Part shown: positions 46,640-59,804 of the stretch, one piece after another
Position numbering within the stretch: position 1 is the stretch's first letter
Layout: the number at the start of each line of letters is the position of its first letter
Origin: Isoetes taiwanensis
Taxonomy: Eukaryota; Streptophyta; Lycopodiopsida; Isoetales; Isoetaceae
Assembly: GCA_021234155.1 (NCBI GenBank)
Contig: JAJEKV010000113.1
Location: forward strand, 1,240,001 to 1,304,000
Direction of reading: 5' to 3'
DNA length: 64,000 nucleotides
Position numbers and translations under genes: made by a program
The notes under the pieces: model-generated
Told to the model about the DNA's origin: nothing
Seen by the model: only the letters and a program-made list of their open reading frames with translations
Database searches by the model: none

Positions 46640-48980
46640 TGTGGTGTTTTCACCAATGGGCAAAAAGCTTTTTTGCCTATGGCTACATAAGGATAAGGAA
46701 CTTGGAAAAAAAGGTCGACCCTTTAAAGCCCACATAACGATTGAAAAGCGACTTCATCTAATGACCACTATAGTAATCTATACTGACAACAACACTCCAT
46801 TCATTAGCACTTTGTTCTCTATGTCAAAATCCTTAGGTGAGGGTTTTTCCACTTTGCATGATTAATGAGTTTACTATGGATATTGTATTGTGTCCGAACA
46901 TGGTTAAAAGGTTTTCTTATACGTTTGGTGTCCATATGATTGTCAAGGAAACCGGTAGAAAGTGATTCCCCTTTTACCTCACATACTTTTGTGCATAATT
47001 GTAAATCATGTTCTCTTGTATGAAAGCTTCTCCGACTGCATTACCACAAGATTTTTTATTAACTTCGAAAACTACAATAAGAATTGAAAGCATAAATGAA
47101 CCTTGATTAACATGTATGTCGGAAGCCATGCTGGTGATGTTGAAATCCCAGCCCATGCAATCTAGAAAAAGCATAAAAATTATAATACTATTTACTAATT
47201 ATAAAAGAGTGTCATACGTTTTCAAATTAAAATGATAGAATGAACACTTACAAGTGCATATTCACCTGTCTCAAAAATCCTAAGGTCTAGAATCTGTAAG
47301 GATATGTCAAAATTGCACACACAATCATGGAATACATATTTAGGAAATGTGCTCGAAATAAATTGCAAGGAAATTATTGTTTAAAAATGATAATTTTTTG
47401 ACTCGACATAAAGGATTGTTTTAGCCTTCAATCTATATACGACCTAAAGAGCTCTAATTACCTCTGCTAGATAGAAGGAAGTCCACATATTCCAAACTAT
47501 AGCTACAGTTTGCCTTATTTTCTTACGTATGCATAGATACCTTTAGACCATGAGGAAAGTGCAGGTAGTCACTTGACACATTTGAACATCTGGAAGGTGT
47601 CATACTTTAATTTTCTTGATAGGCATATTATTGAACACCAGTGCCTTGCTACGTTGTAGGAACAAAGCAACTACTAGCTAGATTTCAGCAGAAATAAATA
47701 TCAAACATACTGACCTCCCCACGATCCTCATAAATATAGTCGAGACCTTTGAAGTATGGAGGATGGCCAACTGATAAGTACTGTACAATAACAATAAGAA
47801 ACATGGCTATCGTTATAGATTTATTGTGCTACAATGGAAAAGTACAATCGTTCTTTTTGTAGCACAACTCCTGCACGAGTGAGATAGATGGTTGGTATAA
47901 ATGGCTTAGTATGTGGTGCATTATCGACTCTGCACCTAAGCTTTCTTAATCACAAACTATGTCTTTGCATGGATTCTTTATCTTCAATCATTTCAATCAC
48001 GTTAATGACCTTATATGTTCCACGATATTTAATAACACACAGGAATGTGATTCCAAATGAGATGAACAGCATTACATCTACCATAAATTAAGCGCTTGAA
48101 AATAAATCCATAAGTGAAAGACAAGTACACATACATTGACACTCTTTAGGTATTTCTCCTTGTCCACTCTAACTATATCTCCTTTTTTCACTGCACGAAT
48201 AGTAAACCACAATATTAGGCCAACTCTAGCTATATAATAATATAAAAACCACTTACGTGAAAATTCCTTCTTTTGACAATAGAGGAGATGGTGAAGTTGA
48301 TTCTAAATCACCTCCAGATGTTGAAACTTGACATCTAAGGTTTCCCTGTTATATATAGCATATGCAAGCCTCCACTAACTTTAAATGAAAGGTGTCAAGA
48401 AACAAATAGCCATACACATACCTGAATCAATCTTGTTTGAACAATTGAGGGATAGATATATGGCACCGTCATTAAGCAAGAGTGTTTGGGTGAGGTTGGG
48501 AGTTCAACATATTGCACTACTCCAGAAGGGACTGCCAACATTGTGTTTACAACAACGCTCTATGCAAAAACTATAGAGAGATTAGGATATATCAATAAAT
48601 ATTGCTCACTAAACAACAAACTCCTTTTTTGCAATACAATCAAATATGGGGAAGTAACAAACAAAGCAAAGCCAATGACATAAACATAATTAACATTGCG
48701 AAGTGCAAAGATGGTCGATTCTAAGCCAAAGAATTATAAGGGCCCTAAGGCCTCAGACCAATTTACAAAGAGAAAATGTATATCGGCATGCATTTTCGAG
48801 TGCTAATGACGCAATGAAACACAACTCTAAATATTATATCTGCATTCATGCACTGCATCCTCTTCTTCATCCAGCCAACTTTTTTGGAGACAGATTTATT
48901 TGGTAGAACATAACATGTCTCAATGAACAAGACATAGCTCTGCACGTCTCTTCAATGTTTGCTTGGTACAACCATCAGCT
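46640..48980. other. No supported gene
   Basis: AT-rich DNA with short frames only. A 60-codon - strand frame at 48945-48763 follows the PPR gene but shows no DYW or other known tail. It may be the PPR 3' UTR. Confidence 0.55.
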
Positions 48981-48987
48981 TAAACCT

Positions 48988-50984
48988 TCAGTTACCTCCA
49001 ATCTCTCTAAAACCTGCATATGATCCACTGAATGCACTCCTCACATCTACTTTCCTTGGTGGCTCAAGCTCTGCAGCACAGATATTTGCCAGCAAAACAT
49101 ATGGCACTGCATTTTTTGGATCCAAGTGGAAAACATGATGTGCAGCATATTTTGCACTCTCAATCCCATTATGAAGTTTGCATGAACCTAAAAAAGTGAT
49201 CCAGATGGTAGCATTGGGTTGAAACGGCATGCTATTAAGAAGTGCCTCTGCAGCTTCTAGCCATCCTACCCGTCCAAGAAGATCTATTATACAAGTATGC
49301 TGTTCTAATAAAGGTGTGGTGCAATAACCTTGGGACATCGAAATGAAATAATGACAACCCTCACTTACCAAATGATCATTGGAGCAGGCATATAAGAGGC
49401 TAGTGAAGGTTACATCATTGGGCATTATTCCCTTCAGTTCCATCTGCTGAAAATGCTCGAGACCTTTCTGACCTTGTCCATGTTGAGCATATGCAGAAAT
49501 CATGGATGTCCACAAAACAATGTCTTGCTGCTGCATTTCTTCAAATAACTGGCAAGCATCCCCCAAACTCCCACACTTAGCATACATATGAACAAGTGCA
49601 GATCGCACAATAACGTCTGACTCTAATCCGTACTTCAAAATGAAAGTGTGTACCTGCTTTCCCTTAGTTAATAATGTTTTCTCAGCATAGGCATTAAGAA
49701 GGTTCACAAAAGTGATATTATCAGGCTTCATCCCTTTCGCTTGCATTCTCTAGTATAATTGAAGAGCTTCAGTAAGTCGTCGTTGCTGGGCAAATCCTGT
49801 AATCATAACAGTCCAAGAAATAACATCTCTTTCAGGCATTTGTTCAAAAGTATGTAGGGCATCCTTGAGTCGGCCATGATCTATGTAGGCATTAGTTAAT
49901 GAGGTCCATGATCTTACATTAGGTTCTGGCATTTGAGAAAAAAAGCAATAGCTTCAAATAGCATTCCTCTCTGAGCATAAGCATCAAGCATAGCAGTCCA
50001 TAAGAGAACATTTCGCTCTGGCATGATTTTGAATATCTTTAGGGCCTCCTTGACTTGTCCATTCTGGCCCAAAGCCATGACTATGGTGTTCCATGATACT
50101 AAGTCTCGCTGTGGCATGTTATGAAAGAGTTGAAGCATTGCCATAAGAAAACCTTTTTGCGCTTGCCGTAAGTAGCAGATTCCATGCGACAATGTCAGGA
50201 TGGGGCATTTGCCTCAAAAAGGACATGGCTTCATCAAGAAGCCCATGCTGAGTATAAACTGAGAGCATAGTATTCCATGATACAACATCTTTTTCAGGCA
50301 TTTCTTGAAAAAATTGTTGAGCTTTTGTGATCTGACCTTGTTTAGAGTATACTGTGATCATTGCAGTCCATGACACTATATTTCGTTCAGGCATCTGTGC
50401 AAAGAGCCGCTCGGCTAATTTCAGCTGACCAGCTTGGCCACAAGCTGTAATTAGTGCATTCCATGATGCCATATCTCGTTGTGGCATCCGTTGAAATATG
50501 TGGAAAGCATCTTGCAATTGTTCGTGATTTTGCATACCCTGCAATCAGAGTATTCCAAGACACCACATTCTTTTGTGGCATTTGCTCAAAGAGCTGATAA
50601 GCCTCTTCAATTCTACCCTCCTGGGCATATGCAGCAATCATGATGTTCCAAGAAAAGTATTCCTTCTAGGCATAGCATCAAATACAGCTTTTGCATTTTG
50701 TAATGATCTACATTTCCCATACATCTGTATAAGGAGGTTTGCCAAAACATATCTCGTTCAAGCCCAAATCTAATAATGCGCTCGTGTATTTTTCTTGCCT
50801 TCCAGCAGTGCTTCTCTGTTCCCACACTTCCGTAGCATACCGCAATCTTATTCACACTTGAAGGACCTTTAATTGATTCCCAACCTGCCTCTTTTTCATA
50901 ACTTATGAAGCTGCACTCCTTTTGTTTGCTGTGAGATGGCATTAATCTTTCAACTGCCCTTCTTAAGGAGCTGTTTTGATGCAA
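48988..50984 (-). pseudogene. PLS-class PPR protein with SS-motif stack and E domain, frame-disrupted
   Basis: Such proteins bind organellar RNA base by base, and E-class members help C-to-U editing. From 50984 a leader of about 70 residues gives KARKIHERIIRFGLERDMF. Then come about ten 31-residue S-type motifs of the pattern MP(Q/E)(R/K)(D/N)xxSWNxxIxAYxQxGxxxEAxxLF (for example RNIVSWTAMITVYSKQGQ, KDVVSWNTMLSVYTQHG, RDLVSWNTIVMALGQNG). After these a P-L-S set (GMKPDNITFVNLLNAYAEKT, SDVIVRSALVHMYAKCGSLG, IVLWTSMISAYAQHGQ) and an E domain (IDLLGRVGWLEAAEALLNSM, FQPNATIWITFLGSCKLHN, LDPKNAVPYVLLANICAA) reach a stop at 48988. No DYW domain follows. Frame changes lie near 50730, 50653, 50535, 50178 and 49928, and a TAG interrupts LQLY*RMQ at 49749-49747. 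Coding-quality sequence on both sides of every break suggests either recent loss or assembly indels. Confidence 0.85.
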
Positions 50985-50989
50985 TTTAA

Positions 50990-52100
50990 ACGCACTTTAT
51001 TCTCTGTCTGGCTAGGAGGTAAAGGGACTATGAAGACTAGCATTGTTTCAAGTCTATTCTATCATGTTCAACGTCATGTGCGCTTTTATCAACAACCTCA
51101 ATTTTGCTGATAAGAATTGTAAGTAAAAACAGATACCTACATATTACAATACTAGAGCAGCCAGTTCCTTCCAAAGAACTGTTTCTGATTCCTCCCTGCA
51201 TCATGGCTGTTTCAAGAAGCCAATTCCATCATGCAAGATTAGCCACTTGAAGACAACATTATGCATGTGCACTCTTATCAGTACACATGGATTGAATATA
51301 GCAGGCTGAGTGGCCAACGAGATCAGATTAAGGACAAGCTTTTGTCTACATATAGTGAAGTTTCCGCAATTTGCCAGCAGCCAATTGCGCATTGATAACA
51401 CTCTCATTACTTAACAACAAAACTAATAATTCCAATGTTACATGTCAATATCACATTTTTCAACCTAAAGATAGTTGATATGTCCTTGCAATAAAGGCTC
51501 CATTAAAGTCATGCTTAAACGATGAAAACATTGCACGCTATCTACAGGAAAGAGGCCGCTGCAGTTCCTGAAGATAATGCATTTTAAAAATTCTATCCTC
51601 AGAAAGTGCATCCTGGCAGCAGCTGTGCCTCCCATGCCAAATGTTCTAGAATAATGTATGCTTATCCGCACTATTGGTACTAATCAAATCTAAGAGATAC
51701 TATCAATCTTAAACATGCCACAAAAGCAGAGAAAAATTCCACCTATGAGAACCAATATCCGTAACTAATATAACTGAAGATTGGTGGTTTTGATGTATGA
51801 TAATTCGACAATGAAGGAACATTTCAAATGTATAACTCAGTCCTTTCTGGAGAGCTATGTTACTAGTTATCAGTTGATCTCATGTTCAGATCAGAAAGCA
51901 GGAAGGAATGAAGGTGTACATACAAGTTAAGTTTGGCGGATTGCTTGCAAATGCGCCCGAATAATCGCCACACATCCGGTAGTGGATTGGCATTTTAGGC
52001 TGTACTCCACGTATGATAATTATTGGCTCACGTGGCAGAATTCATATCCATGGATCAATAACTTCACAACGTTGCTCTAAACAAGGGAATTATTTATGAG
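50990..52100. other. No supported gene; 5' flank of the PPR gene
   Basis: AT-rich flank with only short, unassigned frames. It should hold the PPR promoter, but I see no decisive element. Confidence 0.5.
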
Positions 52101-52105
52101 GGTAA

Positions 52106-52527
52106 CAAAGGGTAAAGATAAGGTTACCCCGGTTTTGGTGATTCCGCGGCAAAGATATCCCTTCCAGTGGAATCACCGTAATCGCAAGAAGAATCGGCAA
52201 AGAGTCACGCCGGGATCGCTAAGGTCTGCTTCTTAACCATTTTTGCTCCGGATCATTTGAGCTTGAATACCTCGGCCGATCGAGCTGTAAATCGATTCGA
52301 ATCACTTCTATGTGGGTCGGAATGAGAAGGATTATAGGTGGTCATCCGTACAAACCAAAAATCAGATCGAGTGCCTCCGACTTCAACCAGTTTTAGAAAG
52401 GCAAAATGTTTCAAAATGCTAGCTATCTTAAGTAGCTTTGCGGAGTGAATCCGCGGATCTTAATTTTTATGATGATTCCTCTGTCGCAGAATCACCAAAC
52501 CTGGGGTAACTCTATCTTCACCCTTTG
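52106..52527. mobile_element. MITE with 39-bp terminal inverted repeats, 422 bp
   Basis: The left arm 52106-52144 starts caaagggtaaagataaggtt and the right arm 52489-52527 is its reverse complement at 34 of 39 positions. The interior repeats the word attccgcgg in both orientations close to the arms (52141-52149 and 52448-52456), so the ends fold further. No coding frame. The sequence is GC-richer than its surroundings. Size and structure fit a non-autonomous DNA transposon; the superfamily is not clear because the target duplication is not certain. Confidence 0.8.
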
Positions 52528-52529
52528 AT

Positions 52530-54470
52530 ATGGACCTTTCTTGATATAGTTCATATTTATTTATTTGTTTGTTATATTTATTATCTTATCTACTATTGAA
52601 CTTTGAAAAGTTTTTAAGACAAGAACCACTAGACCATCAAAAAGTAATTTTGAGAATGTGTTCAATTGGTGTTGAAGAGAGTTAATAGAATTGGTGTTGT
52701 CTTTTGTTTGGCGAAGAAGGGCAGCAAAAATCTAGCGGTACATGAGAGAGCAAGCTCTTCTATCAATTTTCCACTCAAGTCCAAAGAGAATCCACCAGCT
52801 TGGATTTAATCAATTATTAGCGTGCTTGCCTAACCCCTCCCCCCCAAAAAAAAAAAAAAAAAAAGAAGCAATCCTTGAATTTCTAGCTTATCCACGTGTT
52901 CAACACCTCAAAGAAAAATTTGATGTGGCTAAAACTTAGTCGTTAGATTCTTTTATTTTTGGATCATGCCGAGAAAATTAAAAAATTACACTCAAATTAC
53001 TCTTTTGTGGTCATCCTCTTATATCCAGTTGCGGCATGTGTTTTATTTTTTTAACCCCACAACATCTTGAATGAAAGGCATTTGCGAAGAGTTCTCGCAA
53101 TAAGTACCTTGGCCTTAACCCTTCTTGTCGATCTTCAATTCCATTCACTCGCTATCTAGGTTGTTGTTCGTGATTGATTCTCTCGCTTCTACTCCATGTA
53201 TTCTCTGCCTCTTCTATGCATTGTCCCTCTAAATAGCATACTTAACCAAGTTTTCTTTAGGTTCGTCGGACAATGTAAGCAAGTAGCTATGGGTTTTCTT
53301 TTTGAGTTTATGGAAGTAGTAATTATGTCGCAGAAGTTCTAACCACCTGGATTATGCATCAAACCAAAATAAAACTCTAGGGCAACTCTATGATGTTCAT
53401 CTATCAAGTACTTCATTCTTCCAAGCCCTTGCATTTTAACAACGCATTGTCTTGGTAGAAACATAATGTTGCTTTGATTCAGATTTTGGGGTTGCTTTTG
53501 TTCAGGGTTGCTTAAACGTAGAGGTAGAATAAATAATAGTTGAAAAATTCTAGTACATTTTCTCAAAATATATGGTGATCTAGACAAGTTGTTGACTTGG
53601 ACAAATGAGGGCTGACATGGAGACAAGATGTTGAGACACAAATACTGAGGTTGTACAAAATATGTACATTTTATAAATTAGTCAAAATCTCCCCATGTAA
53701 TGTGCTTCCCAACTAGCATGATCTCTTCTATGTCTCATCACACTTATCCCACCCATTCATAGGAGGTTGACCAGGATAGCTACATGGTCTCCCGCCATAC
53801 CTTTGGAAAAGTGTTGAGGGCAATGGATCTTATCAGCATGCAGCAGTTGATTCATGATCAATAAGTGCCAGAGAAGAAGAATATGCAAAGCCTTTAAAGT
53901 AGGGGACTGAAGTACTTATCTCTAGAACAACGTGAACATGGACTTTCATAAGGGACTCGGATAATAATTTCTAGGGGATACTTGTTCCTATGGGGCTCGA
54001 AGTCCTAAAACACCACATGCACATGGAACAACAAAAAAGAAGAATACTTAAAAGGAGCAAGAACCCATGTTAGGGTACCACTTTTGGAACACCGCAAAAG
54101 TACATACAAGAAATCGGTACTTTCTCGCAAGAAACTAGTACAAAAGTCCAAAATAAAAGTCAAGGACGCATTAATATTCAAAGTTAAGATAAAGATAATG
54201 CTCGAGATCAAAATATATATAAAAGTTCTAGAATGTACCTTTTTATGATAAAGTACCCCAAAGATCCAAAGGCCTTTTTAACTTTTTAGTCACTAAATAA
54301 TACTTTTTTACCCTAAATGCTTTTTGGCCTTGTTATGTTCCTAGACTCGATAGGATAATTGGGGAGTGAGGGTAACAAGAAAATTCCTATCGAATCTAAC
54401 TCTATAAAAATTGTGTTGCAAAGGTTTCACCTCGATATAACATAGATTTGTGTGATTCCAATTGACCAAG
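52530..54470. other. No supported gene; A19 run at 52846-52864
   Basis: AT-rich. A C9-interrupted run followed by A19 lies at about 52836-52864 and could be a retroposon tail, but no body or flanking duplication was recognised. No protein-like frame. Confidence 0.5.
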
Positions 54471-54471
54471 G

Positions 54472-55432
54472 TCCATGCAATTTTATGCTTCCTTCTAGTT
54501 TTGGCAATTCAAAGGTTTCCATTGGGGCAGTCAAAGCTCCATTGGCCAAAGTTGATGCCCCGCTTTAAATTTCTTGACACCCGCCTAGAAACCCAAGAGC
54601 CTAGATCGTATACTTTCCCACCTAAGATAATGGGTAAGATCCATTTCCTTAATTATAAAAACAGATGTATTAACAACATTGGATATACATATACACATCC
54701 TATGAGGAAATTATTTAACAATGCCTTTATGAATAAGTATATATTTATGGAGGACAAATCCTAAGAGTAAACATCATGATCTTTATAACATTGATAAGAT
54801 TTTAAGAGACATACAATAGTAAAATGCACAATGATAGTCTCATCAATGTATTGAACAGGTTTTAGTGATCTTTTCCACCAATTGTCATCATCGATCATGA
54901 ACCATTTTAAACTCAATGAATTATATGGGATAAGTTCTCAAATTGTTAAATACCAAAAAGCTTACAAATCTCTAGTGTTGTGGCCATCTTCATACATAAT
55001 TCTTCTTTCTGCGCAGCCTTCAAAGCTTCTAGATCGTGTCACAATCCATTGTGCTCAAGCTCTATCCTTTTCAAAAAAAATTACCAATCTTGAGGTGTGT
55101 TAGTTGTACCATTTGGAGCGTGGACTCCGCCATGAATGAAATCGATGCTACTAAAAATCCGGCCACGTAAAACATCATGAGAGTCATTTTAGGTGATGGT
55201 AAATTAGAATAGGAACTTCACACCTCGCTGTAAAGGGTACAATAAAAGCCGTAAGATTGGGAGAAAAGTCCGAAAGTGATAAAGCTCGAAAGCACAATAG
55301 ATTGTCGGACGGTTCGAGAAGCATCTAAGGATGTCAAGAAGGAACTATGTCTCATGGTGAAGATGGTCACAACACTAGGGATTTGTAAGACTTAATTAAG
55401 GGTCATATAAGCAACCTATGTCTTATAAACGA
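54472..55432 (+). repeat. Long direct repeat, copy A (961 bp)
   Basis: Nearly the whole stretch recurs at 56311-57254 in the same order, from tccatgcaattttatgcttc through aggaaattatttaacaatgc and acacatcctatgagg to caacactagggatttgtaag and cctatgtcttataa. Divergence is substantial, with scattered substitutions and indels. Copy A lacks about 60 bp present in copy B (near 56885-56945). It carries no recognisable coding sequence. Confidence 0.85.
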
Positions 55433-56310
55433 GTAATTTGCTTTAATTGTTTCAAGTCGGCAATAGCATGGACCCAAAGGTATGTTTCGCCCAGTGGCTT
55501 TATCCAATTTCGATTCCTGGAGGGTGATTTTGATTGATCATGTTAGATAAGCAAAACAACCATTCTAAAATTGGCTTGTGATTTATGACAAAAGTGTTCG
55601 AAAAATTCTCGATATGCTTCTCATTCATCTCAAATGCACTTTCTACAATAATTGATAGTGGATAGCCACACAACTGTAAACTACCCACAAAGGTGAAAAA
55701 ATAATGGAAATATCCAATAAAGTTTGCAAATGCTTTTTATAAAATTTTGGTTGACAACAAAAGTTCTAATAGAATATAGGGGAATTTTATATGTGTATTA
55801 TATTTGCAAACCATTGAATAGAGGATTATATCAACTAAGAGGCCTTTAACAAGGTGCCATAAAATCGAAAAAAGGTCCCTAGAAAGGAGTAGTGAATTTT
55901 TAAATGGGGCTGCAACACCTATATGAACATCACATCAACATCACGGACATAGCAGATCGGGGCAACCTTTTGAAATGGAGGCTAGAGAGGTTTCACGAGA
56001 GCTCAGAATCCAGCCGCTCATTTTAGTAAAGCTTAACAGTGAGATTGGCAACTTTACTTATGTCCATTAAGCAGTCCGGTGATGATATCCACAAAAATTG
56101 CAATTGATACAACTTTTGAAGGCTATGAAAATCTCCTATAATCCCCTCGCAAATAAAGGCATTGAGGGGCGACAAGTTTCAAAGTGACTCTAGAACTTTA
56201 CAATTTAATCCTTTACCACATGTAACCAACCACGACTTTAGCAATTTTCATAACTATGTATAACTAACTCCGCTTAGAAGCTTAAACCCTTCCTCGCTCC
56301 AGCCATCAGA

Positions 56311-57254
56311 TCCATGCAATTTTATGCTTCCTTCTAATTTTGGCAATTCAAAGGCTTCCATTGGGCAAGGTTGATGCCCTGCTTAGATTTCTTGACGCCA
56401 CCTAGAAATTTTCAAGAGCCTCAGATCAGATAATGCCCATCATCTTTCGTGATCTAAGATAATGGGTAAGATGCCATAAGCCTTAATTATAAAACGGATG
56501 TATTAACAACATTGATATACACATACACACCCTATGAGGAAATTATTTAACAATGCCTTTATGAACAAGTATACCCTGTATGGAGGACAAACCGTTAAGA
56601 GTAAACAACATGATTTTTTTGTAACATTGATAAGATTTAAGAATAGACAAACAATAGTGAAACAATAATGATGATAGCGGAAATACGATGATATCAATGT
56701 GTCAAGCAATTTTACCAAGAAAAGCTTACAAATCTCTAGTATTGTGGCCATCTTCGTGACATAATTCCTTCTTGTGAGCCTTAAAACTTCCCCGACATAA
56801 GTAGCAATCCATTGTGCTCAAGCTCTATCCTTTTCAAGATTTTTTTGCCAATCTTAAAGAGTGTTAATTGTACCCCTTTGGGAACAGGGTGAAGTTATCA
56901 TTCCATATTTGATACTTGGACATGTAGCAACCATATATGCTACACTCTTTGCTTCCTCCGCCATGAATGAAAGTGATGCTACTTAAAAATCCTACACAAA
57001 ACAATATGAACATCATTTTAAGCGATGATAAATCGTAACGTGAACTTCACCTCGTTGTACAATAAAAACTCCTCAAGATTGGCGTAAAATGCAGGAAAAG
57101 GATAGAGCTCAAACACAATGGATTGTTACGGTTCAAGAAGACTTCTAAAGTCAGCCAAAGAAGGAACTATGTTTGTGTGAAGATGGCCACAACACTAGGG
57201 ATTTGTAAGATTTCTTACTAAGCATCATACAAGCGACCTATGTCTTATAAGCGA
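56311..57254 (+). repeat. Long direct repeat, copy B (944 bp)
   Basis: Partner of copy A, 1.84 kb downstream. The two copies flank 878 bp of unassigned AT-rich DNA (55433-56310). They could be LTRs of a non-autonomous retrotransposon or an old tandem duplication. The shared ends do not start with TG or finish with CA, so I leave the nature open. Confidence 0.85.
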
Positions 57255-58685
57255 CCGCTCCGGCACCGGAATAGGATGTTTCCGCCACTTAACCACTATT
57301 ATAACCATTATTCGACTTTTGAATGCCCGTTTCACCATTTTGCGCTAGCCTCTATTTGCTTGCTCATCTAAATTAGGGTATGCAAGGTTCGTGAGGTTCG
57401 GGACATGTCCGGGTGCGGGTAAATCGCTTTTCCAAGATCCGATGGATTTGGATCTATTTGTGCTTGCTCATCTTTTTTAAGTTTGCTATTGTATCGCAAT
57501 CCTAGACACTCTCAATCCTCCGACATCACCAATCCAAGATGCTAGCTTATTGATTTACCTTCAGATATCATTTTGTTTTCTCCCTAATGCTTCAAGGTGC
57601 ATGCATGTTAGATGTAGAAAGAGCCCCACATGGTTTTCAAAGCCATTGATTATACTTCAAGCAATGCTTTTTTGTTTGAGGTAACCGAGATAAAATAATA
57701 ATTTTGCATTCTCTCTCGCTCTTTGTTGTTTCTCCATCTCATGTTTAGATTTAGGACAAGATGATTTGTCGGCCCAGGACCTCTCGTAAGCTTTGCTTTA
57801 TGATATCTCATTTTATTTTGATTGCTTTGTAGCCTTCAAGTTTCCATCGAACCGCATGTGCCAAAATTGCTTTGTTATTGATTGCTAAATTAGATGCTCT
57901 GCATTGCCTACATTGTCTGAAATGCTACATTAGGTGCACCATGTGGTTAGAGTCAAAATTTACAAATTTGATGTACTCAGTTTTTTATAAATAATATTGT
58001 GTCAGATTTACGCTTGTCGATACTATTTGTGCTTGCAATTCTAGCAAGTTAATCGGGTCGATGCACCCATCTCTTTTGCAAGAAAGCGCCATTAAAAGCT
58101 TTGGTTTTAAGCTCAGGATGATGCATCACTTTAGGTAATACTTAACCCTAAACCTTGCTGGAATAATTAGCGAATAAAGGACTAAAATGTTGCTGGAATA
58201 ATTAGTAAATGAAGAATTAAAAATGCTAGATTGTCATAAGTGGTGGATTCTTGTGCGTAAATTGGGCTCTTGGCAATAGATGTCTTTTTCAATCTTCTAC
58301 ATGGAGGATCTAAAGATGCCACATGAGAGGGATCTGCAAGCCATGTGCAATTCTAGATTCTGAACTAGAATGGAACTTAAAGGTACAATTTATTTTGTTA
58401 GAATTACTTTATTGTATGAATGATGCAAAATGCACGTTCTTTTCCACTGGCTATTGAATTATCTAGCTTAGGTAATCAAGCTTCATATCCTTTAAGATAT
58501 GTCAAATTTGCAGCTTCTCGCCATCTTTGGGCATCTAGATACCAAAGGGAAAAACCTTAGTCTACATATCTTTGCTATGTCAAATAAATTATGTGGATGA
58601 AGCATTACAAGAACTTTTTTCACTTCTATTTTGTTTTGAGGGACTAAGACCCTTGACTTTATTTTGTGTTACTTTGCTTTTCCAG

Positions 58686-59804
58686 TTCTTGCCTCAAGAT
58701 AGGGGTGTGAATTTGCTAAAATGTCCCCTATCCAAATTTCTTGAGGAAACCGAGAAGGCTGTTGGTTTGAAATTTGCAAATCACTTCATACTTGTTCTTG
58801 GCTATGTATTCTTAGACATTATTTACATTTGCTCGTAGACTGTGGGCTTCAACTTGATAGTACTTCTAGCTCGTGGGGAAGCAGAGAATGCTAAAACCGA
58901 GAAAGATATGGAACGGTTTAGGAAAAACATCATCTTTTGAAAAGGCTTTATTCAGTACCTTTTGCTTTCTATAACTGAGATAACTCAAGAGCAGCAGATA
59001 AATGAATTTAGACTAATGTTGATCACATCTATTCAAAGGGAAGACCTCTTTGTCCGGCTGTTCAAGCTTCTGAGAAGCGCTCAAATGGGAGTTGGGTCCA
59101 GGGCCCACCCAATTAAGAATAAGGTTTTGTTTTCCTATTCAAAGTGCAACAAATCTGGGTGGATGTATGCATGTCTAAAACAGTTTATTTTTTTCTTGCA
59201 TCCAGACAGGGCATATGTTGCATCCCATGAGATTTCGGATTGTTAAGATTTTTGATGTTTCTTTCTGCATGGGCATATCTCTTCCAGGTCAAGAACCTCT
59301 GTGGGCATTTTTGGTTGCTTCAATTTGTCAAACTCAATGCCGCGCGGTATTCGTGGTAAAGATATGGCCTTTAAGCATTAGTGTAGAATTATTTTGCTGG
59401 TTTAGGTAAATGGAAGTAACATGGAGATGGTGACCAGCTAATTCTCTGCGACTTTTATTGCTGGATCTTCATCTACATGGTAACCTTTATTATGTATATT
59501 CTTCTCTTTCAAATCATTGTTATCCTAAAGACTATTTGATGCTCCGATATTTATAGACATAGTGCATTCCAATGTCAACCAGCTGCAGCTGGAAATAGCT
59601 TTTCCTTAATTTTGTGGAGTGCCAGCTTTTGCCAAACATATGCCATATCAACCTGGTCCTATCACTTGGATGACTTTCTCAGAACTTGCACAAACAACAT
59701 TATGTAAAAGGGGAATAAAGATTGCAAGTTATGCACCTGAATTGGATTTCAGTCATGCTATTTACTTTCTTAGAATTATGCCACCTTTTTGGCTGTCCAA
59801 CTAA
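58686..59804 (+). other. Unassigned coding-like segments, possibly exons of one gene
   Basis: After a good acceptor (ttgcttttccag) at 58675-58686 the + strand reads FLPQDRGVNLLKCPLSKFLE and ETEKAVGLKFANHFILVLGY, then, past a single TAG, VGFNLIVLLARGEAENAKTE and KDMERFRKN (to about 58932). A second segment, about 59290-59405, is open before a possible donor (tttag|gtaaat). A third, 59617-59804, reads VPAFAKHMPYQPGPITWMTF, SELAQTTLCKRGIKIASYAP, ELDFSHAIYFLRIMPPFWLS and ends in a stop. Composition is that of real protein rather than repeat, and the segments share strand and order. I do not recognise the family. The TAG and the lack of clean joins mean it may be a decayed gene. Confidence 0.35.

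Noticed and set aside
54472-57254. Direct repeats as certain LTRs
   Set aside because: No TG/CA ends, primer-binding site, polypurine tract or coding sequence between them was found, so they are reported only as repeats.
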